Shown: one piece after another, positions 50,201 to 61,880 of the stretch | How the letters are laid out: each line of letters begins with the position of its first letter | How positions within the stretch are numbered: position 1 is the first letter of the stretch | Source of the DNA: Chionis minor | Taxonomy: Eukaryota; Chordata; Aves; Charadriiformes; Chionididae | Direction: 5' to 3' | NCBI GenBank assembly: GCA_013398295.1 | Contig: VZSF01008212.1 | Coordinates: 124,001-188,000, forward strand | DNA: 64,000 nt | The notes under the pieces: model-generated | What the model was told of the DNA's origin: nothing | What the model saw: only the letters and a program-made list of their open reading frames with translations | Databases searched by the model: none | Translations under genes and position numbers: made by a program

Positions 50201-53029
50201 GGATTGTCTCTGCTGGTTTTGCTTTGAAGGTGTACTACTGGGCAGATAGAAACAACCAGGCTCTCTTGAGCTCCTGATGGCTTAATTGTTATTGCAAGAA
50301 GCTTTGTGAGATCTTTGCTCCTAAAAAAGATGATGGTAAAAGAAATGTTTGGAGGATGAAGTCACTATTCTTTTTGTTATTACAAAGTAGGAAACCAGCA
50401 AAACAACAGTCTATAAATAAAACCACTTAAAAATTCTAGCAGTTTTTCAAATATCAAAGAATAATCTTTCATACAAATGTTATAAAGGAGAATAAATTAA
50501 ATTTTCATAGGAGTACTATGCATAAAATGCAAATGTTGTAAGTCTATTTATCAGGCTGCCTGGAACATGATTAATAATAAACTGAGAGACTAGATTCTTA
50601 TTATTACAGCCTAATAAACAAGAATTCTCTCTTACTTTGCTTTATGCTATTTTCTATGAAGCAGAAAGAAAATAGATTTTTATACAGTTATCATTCTTCA
50701 CTCCCCAAATCTCTTCTTAAAAAGCTTATCAGTATTTCAGAGAAATTGTTGAAAAATTGAGTGCTTGGAAAACTTGGAGATTTATGTCAGGAAGAGATAA
50801 GTTGCCCCCAGGTCTGTGCACATCATTACTACAAGTTTTTCAGGAGAAAATCCATAGGTAGTCTGACCATACCAGTAAAATGTCACACCCCTTAGAGAGT
50901 ACCCTCCTTTTAAAAAAGTTTACCATATTGTTAACTTCTCAGGAGAAGGGGGGGTTGCTGCTTTTTGGTTTGGGGTTCTTTTAAATCACCCTCCATTTCC
51001 CTGGCCTATGAACAATGTCAAGAGGGATCCCTGGTGAAGCTGAGGAACTAGAGATGACTTGTATAGGTTTTGCATATGAACTTTTCTATGCTCCTCAGTC
51101 TGTATGACTTTGTAGGTGCATTTTGTTCTGTGCACCTGTAGCTGATGCTGTGTCCATAACATGACCTTGCACAAACAACGTGATCTAGAGTTTTCTGGAA
51201 GACTTGCTGCAGCTCATCCATGGAAATCAGTACAGAGTAGGCTATTTGGACCACTCACTTTAACAAACTCTACTTACTGCCTGAGATCGCTCTTGCCTGC
51301 CAGCAAACTATTCCAGGGATCTGCTTCTCACTTGTTTGCAATATGCCAAACCCACTCTTCAGAGCTTTACGAAGTGAAACACCCACTCTTATCCTATCCC
51401 ACATTCCTCATTCTCTAGAAAGTGAAAGTCCTTAAAAGCAACTGCAAGGATCTAGCAGGTCAACTTACTTCTCTTCCAGAATTGCATTAACCTCTCCTTA
51501 TCTTCTGGAAAAATAGGGAATACACACCACTTCAGGAACCTTTGCTTTGTGTTTTCATTTGCTCTAACTTTTAGAATAAACATCCAAGTTGACTTGCAAC
51601 AGCCACCTAGCCCTCTAGAGACAGAAGTCTTAGCCAGTTTTTTATTGAATCCATGTACATTGAGGTTTTTCCCCTTCTTTAATCAAAGAGCAGTGAGTTT
51701 TTTGTGACCTCCCCACCTTAGCTCTACTTCTAGGCAAGCCAAAATTCAGAGAAGTCAACACATGCCATTAGATTCAGTCCAATCTTGAAATAAAAAAAAA
51801 TATTTCACTGTGATGCAGCAGCAAGGAAGAATTCTGACAGTCCATCTTAAGTATCTATATTGTTTTCTTTTTCAAGGAAAAAAGACTTGTACAAAAGTTC
51901 ATCAAGGCAAAACGTCAGATTTCAGAGGGAGGGGGATATTTTAGCTTAGTATATATTCTGTGCAATATCTGCTACTTGTTCTTGCTTGGCATAGTCTTGA
52001 TAAAGTAAATCACACTGGAAGTTTACTGCACCTAGGGGAATTCACCTAGGCTTGGAAGCACAGCAAACTGTTCCGAGGATATACTTTAAATCTATTAGAT
52101 ATCCCTATACAGGAAGACTTTCTTCTTTTATTAATTACAGTAGTATTATGTCCTTTACCAAAGTGATATTTTTTCCATATGCTGTCCAACTTCTAAATAA
52201 ATTGCGTTATCTCCTGTGACAGCAGCCAATGTGTCTTGCAGTAAATGCTAAATTTGTTATGCCAGAAGGCATGACAAATATGACACAATGAGTACTTACT
52301 ACTGCATAACCAAATTATTTTAAACATTGTTTTACAACGTAACACACGTTCTTTGCAAAATGAGTTTTTCATAAAATTTGCCAGTGTTTTCTACCCCAAG
52401 GAACTTCCCTAAATTTTAGCAGTTCTGTGTTCAAAGGAAGCAGGAATGTCCCTCAGAGCAAAGACCATAGCTTAACCTTTTCTCTTCCTACATACCAGTA
52501 GAGCAGCAGTGTCCTCCCAGTGCATTCCTGGCACAGCACTGGCTTTCACAAGGGAGTGACAGAACCACACAGGAGGAGAGCATGGGCACTATGACTTCAT
52601 CCCTGGGTGCCAACTATTGGATTGATTTCACTTTAAAGGAAAACTGAATCTTCCAACACTCTTCTGAGAGATAAGACAGATTAGATTTGAAATGGGTCTT
52701 GTGCTGAGCTCAGTGTTCCTGAAGCCTCAGATGCCTGTAGACATCAGAGGAAAGCTTGGCATGTCTCTTCCTAGAACAACAGAGTAGAATGTGGCTCTAA
52801 CCTAGAGCTTCCAGTCATAGCCATAGGTGGGGATCCCTGGTGAACACTTGGGCTTCATGGGGAGTCACTCAATGAACTGCAGCTGTTTCAGAGCAAAGCG
52901 CCTACTGGTGCAAGCACTTAGTAAATCATACCAAAATTATTGTGTAATTAGTAACAAGGGGAAGGGAGATAAGCTAGAACCATGGCAGGCTACTTAGGTG
53001 TTAGAGACACCAAAGTCAGCTGAGCCTGA
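47228..53029. other. noncoding stretch with two regulatory-looking blocks
   Basis: No exon or repeat family recognised. 48060-48720 is more GC-balanced but has no identifiable element. 49060-49335 and 49740-49900 are unique, free of low-complexity sequence in their core, and look like conserved noncoding DNA. The second carries a cluster of TAAT words (ATTAATTATTAATAA near 49783-49797, then TTATTATTAA). Frames here, such as 49004-49330 on the minus strand (108 codons), have no protein family features. Confidence 0.45.
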
Positions 53030-53885
53030 CAGTGTCCCCTGAGTACTCACAGGAGTAGTCAGAGCAGTCTCAGAACTATGAGCAGTGATTTCTGAAGATG
53101 CTTAAAAAACAGTGAAGCCCTAAAGGACTGGAAAAAGGCTATAAGAAAATCCTTCTCAGAGAGGAAAAAGATATATCTAAGGAATTAGTGACTATTCAAC
53201 CTAACTTCAGTACCTCAAAGGGTAGTGGAATAAATTATCAAATAATGTATCAGTTTGTTCATACCAAGAGGGTAATGAGAACCATTTAACATGTATTTGT
53301 CTAAAACAAATTGTGCTTATGCAATACAATTTTCTTCTTTGACAAAATAATTGGTTAAGTGGATGAGTGGGAAGCACGAAATGTGCCATATTTTGTCTTT
53401 ATTATAGCTTTTGACACAGACTGACATGACACCTTCATAATCAAACTAGATAACTATATTCTAGGTAAAACTGCTGTACAGGATGTTGAATAGTTCAAAG
53501 TCTGTTTTCTACCAAAAGGAGATTAAATGAATTCTCACAGAGATATGGCCTCTGTCTTAGATTCTTCAATATTTTCATTAAGCTGAAAAATTACACAGAG
53601 AATATATTGGCAAAATTAATAGATGACACAAAATAGAAAGTTCTCTTGATAAGAGACTTTCATTTAAAATGATCTTAGCAACTTTGAGAAATCATCTGAA
53701 AGAAAGAAGTTGAGATATGATGTATTATGTATGAGGTACATCACATGAGAAAAGAAAAGAGTGAATGCATAAATGAAAAATATGGAGTAAAAAGTTAAAA
53801 ACTACTTTAGGAAAGGATTATAAGTATACTGTAAATCACAATGTTGCTTCAAAAAGGCAAATCTCTTTATAAAGTATTCTAAAGG
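53030..53885 (+). mobile_element. ancient CR1/L3-like LINE, reverse transcriptase region
   Basis: Landmarks of a CR1/L3-type ORF2 appear in order on the plus strand. GACTGGAAAAAGG (about 53128, the DWK..N site) comes first, then a CTTCAGTACCTCAAAGGGTAG block (about 53204-53224) matching the 'LTSVPGK' region. Next are CTAAAACAAATTGTGCTTATGC (about 53300) and TTCTTCTTTGACAA (about 53333). GCTTTTGACACAGACTGACATGAC (53407-53430) follows; read as AFDT..HD it is RT motif A. Then come ATTCTTCAATATTTTCATTAA with GATGACACAAAATAG (53623-53637), the DDTK of motif C. Last are AAAATGATCTTAGCAACTTTGAG and CAATGTTGCTTCAAAAAGGCAAA (about 53840-53862). Many indels and stops destroy the frame. Divergence is far beyond that of avian CR1. 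It may extend to about 54060. Confidence 0.75.
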
Positions 53886-55981
53886 TGCTTTTATAACTTT
53901 ATCATTTTACTATATCTGGGACTATATGTCAACTATATATACTGAGCAAGGGTTTTATTTTTAAACATTACATATGAAAAAAAATCTAGACAACACAGAA
54001 TATTCATAGGAAAGGAAAAAATGTAAAGTATTTCAGGCATTCTGGAAAAACTGTAGTGTAGGTTGTTCATCAACCAGCAAGAATGAAGAAATACACTGTG
54101 GATTCCATTTTCACATAGATAAAAAGCTGTTATGAAACTAAGAGTGATACATTATTTGCTATGGAAATGGAAAAGAAGAAATTACTATAGATTGAAAAGT
54201 ATTGATGTTTGAGTATATTTGGAGGAGTTTATAGAATCAGACATTTCAGACCCAGGAGTATGGTTATCCTAATCTCAGGGACATGACTTACTGCTGTGTA
54301 AACAAACTTCATTAAAAAATGCATGTATGGTAAATCAAAAAGGAGATATTAGCTGCTCACTAAATAGTCTAGAGATACCACCACCACTGAATATTCACAA
54401 ACTGGTGGAGCATCCCTATCTCTGTGGTCAGCCACCCTTCAATTCCTCACACCCAGGTGTCAAGCAGTGGGCTATGGCACACAGACTCCCAGCTGTGGGA
54501 GTTGAGTGATTCTTTAGTGAGCACCCATGTATCACCAAAAATAAAACCACTAGCCCTGGAGAGAGGTGAGAAACAGAAATTCCTGGGAAAGCAAATGTAA
54601 CCGAGAGCGGCACAAACAGCTTTAGACAAAGGAAAGCCTGCCTGGGGTCACAGGCTGGCTGCTAGGACTGCAGGCTGCAGTTTTTCCCATCATGTATCCC
54701 ACAATGCTAAGAGGAGCAAGGCCAACAGAATTTGTACATATTCACTGACTTTTCATTTAACTGATAACAGCATAAACAAAGTATCTGTTCTCTATGGTAC
54801 ATTATCCTGCCATTGTCTGTAGCTGCATTACAGTCTCTTCCCACCGATGAAAATGTATGGCCATGTTTATGGCCCTGTATTCTAAAGATGATTTTATCTA
54901 AGTGGCAGCTTGGGTGACTTCTAGTCTTAAACATCTCTCCTTGGTAATGCGAAGGCACCATTCACTGTCACACTTAAAATACTGCCTCTGTATGAGAACA
55001 TGCCCAGGATTAAGGGCATAAGGCATCAGGGGAAAATAGGTTCTGATGGTCTAGAAACTAGAGGTGCTTATCTAACAAACACGGTTTCATACAGTTAGTA
55101 CTCTATTCATTTTTTCTCCAGTCTTTTGTTCTGTCGTGCTCCATCTCTACTTATCAAGAGGTTTAAGGGGGTAAAGGTCATTCAGATGTTCATGTTATCT
55201 CCATCTAAGGATTTTCCTACTTCTGTAAATGCCAAGGTCTCTCTGTATATTCTTCTGCTGTAATACCAGACAGTGTCTTTTCTAAATGGCAAAGGAGAAA
55301 GTTGCAAAAAACTGTAATTTCCTACCCAAGAATGATTATGCTGAAACATACAGAGTTTAGAGGAAAAAATGGTGTCTTTTATTAGCCTGACTGATAAAGA
55401 TGTAAAAAATATCTATGTTTTGGGTCTATCAAGCTCCGGACTGTGCTAATTCTTCTGCTAGAAGATCCTATCACTCTAAAACCTTGCACATATAATACAT
55501 TAAAGCATTGCTCAATTTGAGACCATTCTTGCCAGAAAACATTGAATAATTCTTTAGGATAATCCCCTGAGACAGAACGTATATCAAGATAATTTAACAG
55601 TTCTTGTCTGTAATTTGAAGTATTCTTTATTTTAAAAACTAGAGTTTATTTAAGGATATACTTCAGGTTCCCCAGCTTCAGTGGAACCAAAACTCTTCCT
55701 CTGTTGACTTCCTGAGTGCATTCAATGCTCTTCTAAACTGGAGCCTCTGGATGTCTCTGTAGTCCTCTATAACTCAAAAGTTTTCATCAGATATACATAC
55801 CAAAACATTGAAACAGCTGGAACATTCCAATGTATTAAAAGAAACTTCATTTTAGAAAGAGTTCCAGGCAAGACTAAATTGGTAGTGCTTTAGGACTAGC
55901 ACCACCAACAAAGAATTCAAAGAAAAAAGAAAAACATTCTGGTTTATATACTTTCTGTCATAAAGATTATCTGAAAAACTT
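53886..55981. other. noncoding sequence; possible tail of the old LINE
   Basis: The first 170 bases may be a further decayed part of the LINE upstream. The rest shows no repeat family or exon. Three overlapping short frames around 54327-54629 on both strands are chance frames. Confidence 0.45.
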
Positions 55982-56038
55982 GGGGGGGGGGGGGGGGGGG
56001 GGAAGGAGGGGAATGGAGAGGGAAGGGGAGGAAAAAAA
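55982..56038 (+). repeat. 21-nt poly-G run within a purine tract
   Basis: Twenty-one consecutive G (55982-56002) are followed by GGA- and GA-rich sequence to 56038, all purine except one T at 56014. It has strong G-quadruplex and triplex potential on the plus strand. The exact G count is a typical place for sequencing or assembly error. Confidence 0.9.
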
Positions 56039-56312
56039 CCCTTGCTTTGGTGGAATTTCAGTGTACATGGAGACAAAAGCTCTGGTTTCTTCAGACCAGC
56101 AGGAAGATCTTAGTGGTAAGATATGGTCACTAGCATTTACTGGGTGGTGTTGCAAGGGAGGAATGATGGTTCTATAGTAAAATATTAAAGACTTTTTTGG
56201 GTCCTGACACATTGTGTAGTGTTAAGACACATATGCAAAGATGTAAAGTTAGCTGTGTTAGCACTGGGCAGCTGTGCAGGGTACCTGTGAGCCCAGCTTT
56301 GTGTAGTTTCAC
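56039..56312. other. short spacer before the LTR
   Basis: Unique sequence between the poly-G tract and the LTR. No feature recognised. Confidence 0.5.
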
Positions 56313-57438
56313 TGTGGTGGGTTGATCCTGGCTGGATGCCAGGTACCCACCAAAGCCACTCTGTCACTGCCCTTCTGAGCTGGACAGGGAGAGAGAAAAT
56401 ATAATGAGAGACTCATGGGTCGAGATAAGGACAGGGAGAGATCATTGAGCAATTACTGTCATGGGCAAAACAGACTCAACTTGGGGAAAATAAATTTAAT
56501 TTATTCCAATCAAATCAGAGGAGGATAATGAGAAATAAAAACTAAATCTTAAAACACTTTCCCCCCACCCCTCTCTTCTTCCCAGGCTCAACTTCACTCC
56601 CGATTTTCTCTACCTCATCCCCCTAAGTGGCACAGGGGGATGTGGAATGGGGATTGCTGTCAGCTCATCACATGTTGTTTCTGCCACTCCTTCTTTCTTA
56701 GGGCAGGACCCCTACGCTCTTCCACTGCTCCGTCGTGGGGTCTCTCCCACAGGAGACAGTTCTCCGTGAACTTCTCCAATATAAGTCCTTCCCACAGGTC
56801 GCAGTTCTTCATGAACTGCTCCTGCATGGTCCCTTCCACAGGGTGCAGTCTATCAGGAACACACTGCTCCAGCATGGGTCCCCCATGGGGTCACAATTCC
56901 TGCCAGAAAACTTGCTCCAGCGTGGGCTCCTCTCTCCATGGGGCCACAGGTCCTGCCAGGAGCCTGCTCTAGCACGGGCTTCCCATGTGGTGACAGCCTC
57001 CTTTGAGCATCCACCTGTTCTGGTGTAGGAACCTCCACGGCATGCCCTATCATTAGCCCCCGTGGGCTGCAGGAGGACAGCCGGCCTCACTATGGTCTTC
57101 GCTAGAGGCTGCAGGGGAATCTCTACTCTGGCACCTGGAACAACTTCTGCCCCTTCTTCTTCACTGACCTTGGTGTCTGCAGAGTTGTTCTCACATGCTC
57201 TCACTCCTCTCTTCTGGTTGCAATTGCATAGCTGATTTTCCCTCTGCCCTTCTCAAATATATCATCCCAGAGGCGTTACCACTGTCAATGATGGGCTCAG
57301 CCTTGGCCAGCAGCAGGTCCGCCTTGGAGCCAGATGGCATTGGCTGTATCGGACATGGCAGATACTTCTAGCAGCTTCTCACAGAAGCCACCCCTGTAGC
57401 CCCCTGCTACCAAAACCTTGCCACACAAACCCAACACA
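56313..57438 (-). mobile_element. solo LTR of an avian ERVL-like endogenous retrovirus
   Basis: The element is bounded by TGTGGTGGGTTG (56313-56324) and CAAACCCAACACA (57426-57438), near-perfect inverted termini of TG...CA type. The flanks TTCAC (56308-56312) and GTCAC (57439-57443) agree at four of five bases, consistent with a 5-bp target duplication. Antisense motifs of this common bird LTR are visible: TGGATGCCAGGTACCCACCA, TGGGTCGAGATAAGGACAGG, and ACTTGGGGAAAATAAATTTAATTTATTCCAATC. The last contains the reverse complement of AATAAA (TTTATT, at about 56500-56505), so transcription would run on the minus strand with the polyadenylation signal near 56500. No gag, pol or env sequence adjoins it, so it is solo, probably left by recombination between two LTRs. 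Frames inside it (for example 56809-57204 on the minus strand, 131 codons) are not genes. The ERVL label is from recollection of the family. Confidence 0.88.
56721..57040 (-). repeat. degenerate tandem repeat inside the LTR, about 44-53 bp units
   Basis: About seven units with starts near 56721, 56758, 56803, 56847, 56895, 56948 and 56995 (lengths about 37, 45, 44, 48, 53, 47, 46). On the plus strand units 2-6 begin with AG or AA, followed by TTC- or TCC-type sequence. They contain a GCTCCAGCRTGGG-like core, best kept in units 4 and 5, and end near CCCAYRGGG..C. The array explains the open frames on both strands here. Confidence 0.8.
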
Positions 57439-60400
57439 GTCACTCATCCTGCCTAGAGCAAGGGGTCCCTGCAGCCATCCCGGGCATTGCTCTGGAGGAA
57501 GTTAGCTGGTTGGCTGACTCTAGAATAGACCCCAGGACTGACGTCACATTTATACAGATGATCAAGAAATCTTCTTCCAGGTTCACTTCAAAGCATTCTT
57601 CTTTCTGGCAATGCCTAATGCCACTCCAAGGAGATCGGCTGGCAATTCTTGAACTCTTTCTAAGTAGAAGAAAACTGGGTTTATATAAAGCAAATAGGAG
57701 CAAAACTCAAGGCTCTGGGCTTACTTGCAAGTTTCAATACAATTTGCTTCAATACTCATTTGAAAAATCAAAAGCCTATGCCAAAGGTCTTCTTCACATA
57801 AAGTTTCAATGAAAATAGTATTTGAAGAAAGTGCTGTGTAATGTTTCATTTTTCAAGCAGAATACGACCATCTAGATGTGCCTCATGGATGTTCTTCTGA
57901 GATATCTCACATTTTACAGCTTTCTTAAGTGGTGAATGACACCACTCATGGATCAGGAGTATTGAAAAATATCGAAATTAAATCCATTCACATGCAATTT
58001 CTGGCAATAAATAGAGAATTTAAGATATGTATCTATACAATTCAAACTACAAGGAAATAAATGTGGAACAACTATTATCAAAGAGAAACTTCGGCTATAT
58101 TATTAAAGGAAAGATACTGATATATGCCAAGTTATGTAACAGTATGTGTTATCTCCTCATACCAGGCCACCTCCTGCCAAGTGGCAATGGATTAGCTTCT
58201 CATGAAGGAAAGAGGATATTAATGACACTGATTCTGGAAATAATTTTATTACATCATCATTATATACACATATGAATTATTAAATCAGACAACCAATCAG
58301 CATGCAGGTTAGTTCCTGCTGCCAGAAGCTTAGCTCAGGACCAGCTTCTGGTTCGCAGACACTGGTGCTCCCTTAAGAGATAACACGGTAGAGATTTTGC
58401 AAACACCACAAAATTTACCAGTGTGTTAAAAAACAGAACAGAAAAAACTTCACTTATAAACATGCTAGTTGGTGATGTTTGTCACAGCAATATCGAAAAA
58501 TGAAGACATTTCCCAAAACTTTATTAAACTCTGTATTGGATTACTGAAACAAAGCCCTTTTTCATTGAGGAAACAGGCCTTTTCAGAATAATTTTTGTTG
58601 GCTGTAGTGCACTTATAATAACAATACTGCCCAGTTCCCTCTTTATAGGCTTACTCTTGCTCCTCTCCAGCCCTTGGGCAAGGAAATTTGCATTTATTTA
58701 AAGGATTCTTGCTGACCTTCTTTTTAAAATACATCTTTGATGAGAAGTCACCCTCAGGTATAGATAGCAATTAAGTACATGGAGTACTACAAACCTTTCC
58801 AGTATCCTTTCTTACAGGAAATTAAAAGAAAGAATTCAGAGATCTCTTTGTAGACATTCATCTTTATACTGTACCATAAAGATCTGAGCGAGTAATGAAA
58901 TAAATCTGACACAGGTTTCCTGTGCTTAAAGCCTGCGGAACAAGTATGAAATCAAATTACGAGTGCTATCTCTCTCACAAGTTCCTTCCCTTGCATAACA
59001 ATTGCAGGTGTCAACTTTGGCTAGCAGATTTGAAACTATGTCCTTGGGAAAAGACACAACCGTGTCTGACTTTCAGATAGTTGTTATGTTGGGCTGAAAA
59101 AGTTATTTGGTAGAAAGTAAGTGACATTCACTTGCAACACTGCAGGAATTTAAATACATTTTAGCTGCAGTAAGCAAACATTTACCAAGCAAAATGTCTC
59201 ACACAGAAAATAAAAAGATGTGGGCCCAAGGAAAGAATGCAAAGTTCATGGTACGAAAAATGTACTGAGTCATGAGTTGAAGAACATAAGAAAACTATGC
59301 CTGCTTTACTTTTCCCATGTCCTGAAGTCTTCTGCCTTGAATTGGAACAGCGAGGCACTGAAAGTAAGAGGAGTACACTTGCAGAGCCAAGATCTGAGGA
59401 GCAGCCCAACTCCATATATTTTGCTGACATCCTGTAATTTCACTAATACTTGAAACAGAAGTTTGGTCTCTCATAAGGAAAAAAGTGCCTGCCCTCTGTA
59501 GAACTCAAGTTGTCAAGACAGTCAAACTATCTGTTGCTAAATCAGAGTTCCCAGAATGAAACATGAAAGAGAATATTTCAAACTTTTTTATTTGAAAATA
59601 GAGAGGCCCCTTGTAATCTCATCTCTCTCTGCACAGAATCCGAGAACTGTATATCTATTATTACAATTACTAAAGAAAAACTTGCAGGGTCAGGAAGCAG
59701 AAGAGACTTTTCAGATAGCTCTCACTTGGCGCCTGTAATAACGGAAGTCCCATTTGTAGCACACCATCATCTCCGCCATCACACACCAATGCGTAAAGCA
59801 ATGCTGTGTACTGGAAGTGATAAAACACACTTTAGAAATAGCTCTTGAAGGATGGCCAGATAAACAGAGTTAAATGTGGCACATCAAGTGTGTTATATTA
59901 TCATCAGAAGGCATGCATAACATACTCCTAATCTTTAAGTCTCAGGTGACTTGAGAAGCAATGTGAATTACTTGTTCAAATATTTATTTTCCTAAATAGA
60001 ATTATCAGATAATACTCATATATTGTTTTTAGTCAAAATCCATTGCATAACTGATTTCCAGGATAAGATAGAATTTAGATCCTTTTAAAGATCTGGCCTA
60101 TTACTTTCTTAAGTATTCTTTGTCAATGAAAAAATCTGCTATTTTAGTTAAATGCTAATCTTATTGCTGCAAGACTGAAGAGACGGCTCGTTTCCAGCAA
60201 CTTGCTGGGTATATTTTGTGTCTGGAATATTATCTGTGGCTTTGACACAGCAATATTTCCTTGCTTCATTTGAGCATGTTTTTATGCTCAGTTCAGCTTG
60301 AAGACTTAACACATCATCATCTGGCATCCATATGCAAATATAGATCAGAAACACTTTCAAAAACATTCATATGAAAAAGGAAAAGCTTATTATGGAGATG

Positions 60401-61366
60401 GATTAAGAAAGAGGCATACAGAGAGTTACTGACCATAGAGCCTAAAGGCACGACCCTGTAATTTCCCCCAAGCTGTGGAGCATTCCCCTTGCTCCCAGCA
60501 GAGCTCATAGGCAGCCTGGAAACCCACACACTTGTCTACTTCTGCCCTCCCTTTTCTTCAAGTGTCAAACTTCCCTGACAATACACCAGTTCCCACAAGA
60601 TGATATTGACTGAAAAGAAGCTTCTGGGAAGAAATAAGTGATTTTTAACACGTGGCTAAGAGGGGAAAAAAATTAATTCGAAAATTCTAGTGAAGTACGT
60701 ATACCTGATCAAACTAATTTGTATTACAGTCTTACTCTTTCAAGCTCCATCCTTTCTCATACATTACTGTTTTCACCTTGATCTCTTCTACTAATGCATA
60801 CAAAACAAGGCAAAGGCATTGCCTTTTTTTAAATATTGTTACTCTTTATTACAATAATTTCTAGAAACCAGAGGATTTCTTGACCAGCTGTAAGGAACAA
60901 CTTCGATACATGTGGGCACAGAGGTGTGCACATACTTACCTGTGACTTACCTCCCTTTGAGTTCCACAAATCAGACACAATATGTTATAAAACAGACAAT
61001 AAAATTGATTCAGAAATGTTCCTTGTTGCCTTCACTGTGACTTTCCTGTTTGTAGTTTACCAGAAATCTGAGGACAATATCAAGGTTTTATTATTGTACC
61101 AATCCCAAGGAGCACACTATGCGTGTTTGCTAGCCCTGTGTTCAGTCCCTCACGTCTCGCCTGCCATTGGAGTTAGAATGCCTGCAGGGGCCATGTCTCC
61201 AAGAGCAGCCAAAGCTCTGCCAGTCTGCAGGCAGAAGTATGAACAAACACTGTGTGCCTGCAACCTGAAGACTGGCCATTCTATCTCCATTACTATCAGG
61301 ATTAAAGTTTTATGCAGTATTTCAAAGTTCTTTTATCTTATCCCTCTCTCTTGTCCGTTCCCAGCA
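57439..61366. other. AT-rich noncoding stretch
   Basis: No exon or repeat family recognised. Frames at 57440-57703 (minus), 57510-57812 (plus) and 60926-61381 (plus, 151 codons) show no domain. The last runs into the CR1 tail and overlaps no recognisable gene. Confidence 0.5.
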
Positions 61367-61880
61367 TTCATAGAATCATAGAATCACTTGGGTTGGAAGA
61401 GACCTTTAAGATCATCGAGTCCAACCATAAACCTATGCCAAATCCACCCCTAACCCGTGTCCCTCAGCACCACGTCTACCCATCTTTTAAATACCTCCAG
61501 GGACGGTGATTCCACCCCCTCCCTGGGCAGCCTGTTCCAATGCCTGATAACTCTTTCAGTAAAAAAGTTTTTCCTAATATCCAACCTAAACCTCCGCTGG
61601 CACAACTTGAGGCCATTTCCTCTTGTCCTATCGCTTGTTACTTGGGAGAAGAGACTGACCCCCACCTCGCTATAACCTCCTTTCAGGTAGTTGTAGAGAG
61701 TGATAAGGTCTCCCCTCAACCTTCTGTTCTCCAGGCTAAACAATCCCAACTCTCTCAGCCACTCCCCATAAGACCTGTTCTCCAGACCCCTCACCAGCTT
61801 CGTTGCCCTTCTCTGGACACGCTCCAGCACCTCAATGTCTCTCCGATACTGTGGTGCCCAAAACTGAACACAGTACTCAA
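61367..61880 (-). mobile_element. CR1 LINE, well-preserved 3' end
   Basis: The element lies on the minus strand. Its tail, seen as ATTCATAGAATCATAGAATCAC on the plus strand, starts at 61366-61367. Next come GGTTGGAAGAGACCTTTAAG and GAGTCCAACCATAAACC, and then the ORF2 C-terminus. It is 5'-truncated at about 61880, just upstream of an E-Y-C-V-Q-F-W-type stretch. It is the least diverged CR1 here: the ORF2 end remains open and the tail octamers are intact, so it is the most recent CR1 insertion of the window. Confidence 0.96.
61450..61830 (-). pseudogene. CR1 ORF2 C-terminal fragment (126 codons, open)
   Basis: On the minus strand this frame translates as the last part of the CR1 reverse transcriptase polyprotein. 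It starts [17 protein letters not shown] and contains [35 protein letters not shown] and [18 protein letters not shown], ending shortly after the [11 protein letters not shown] block. The methionine is internal to ORF2. The same frame stays open upstream to about 61880, reading [17 protein letters not shown]. The endonuclease and the catalytic reverse transcriptase motifs are absent because of 5' truncation, so no active enzyme can be made. The protein family is certain; any expression is not supported. Confidence 0.95.

Noticed and set aside
56640..57204. Several overlapping frames of 66-131 codons, first read as a possible exon cluster
   Set aside because: They lie inside the LTR and come from its GC-rich tandem units.
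60926..61381. 151-codon plus-strand frame
   Set aside because: No motif, and its end runs into the CR1 tail.
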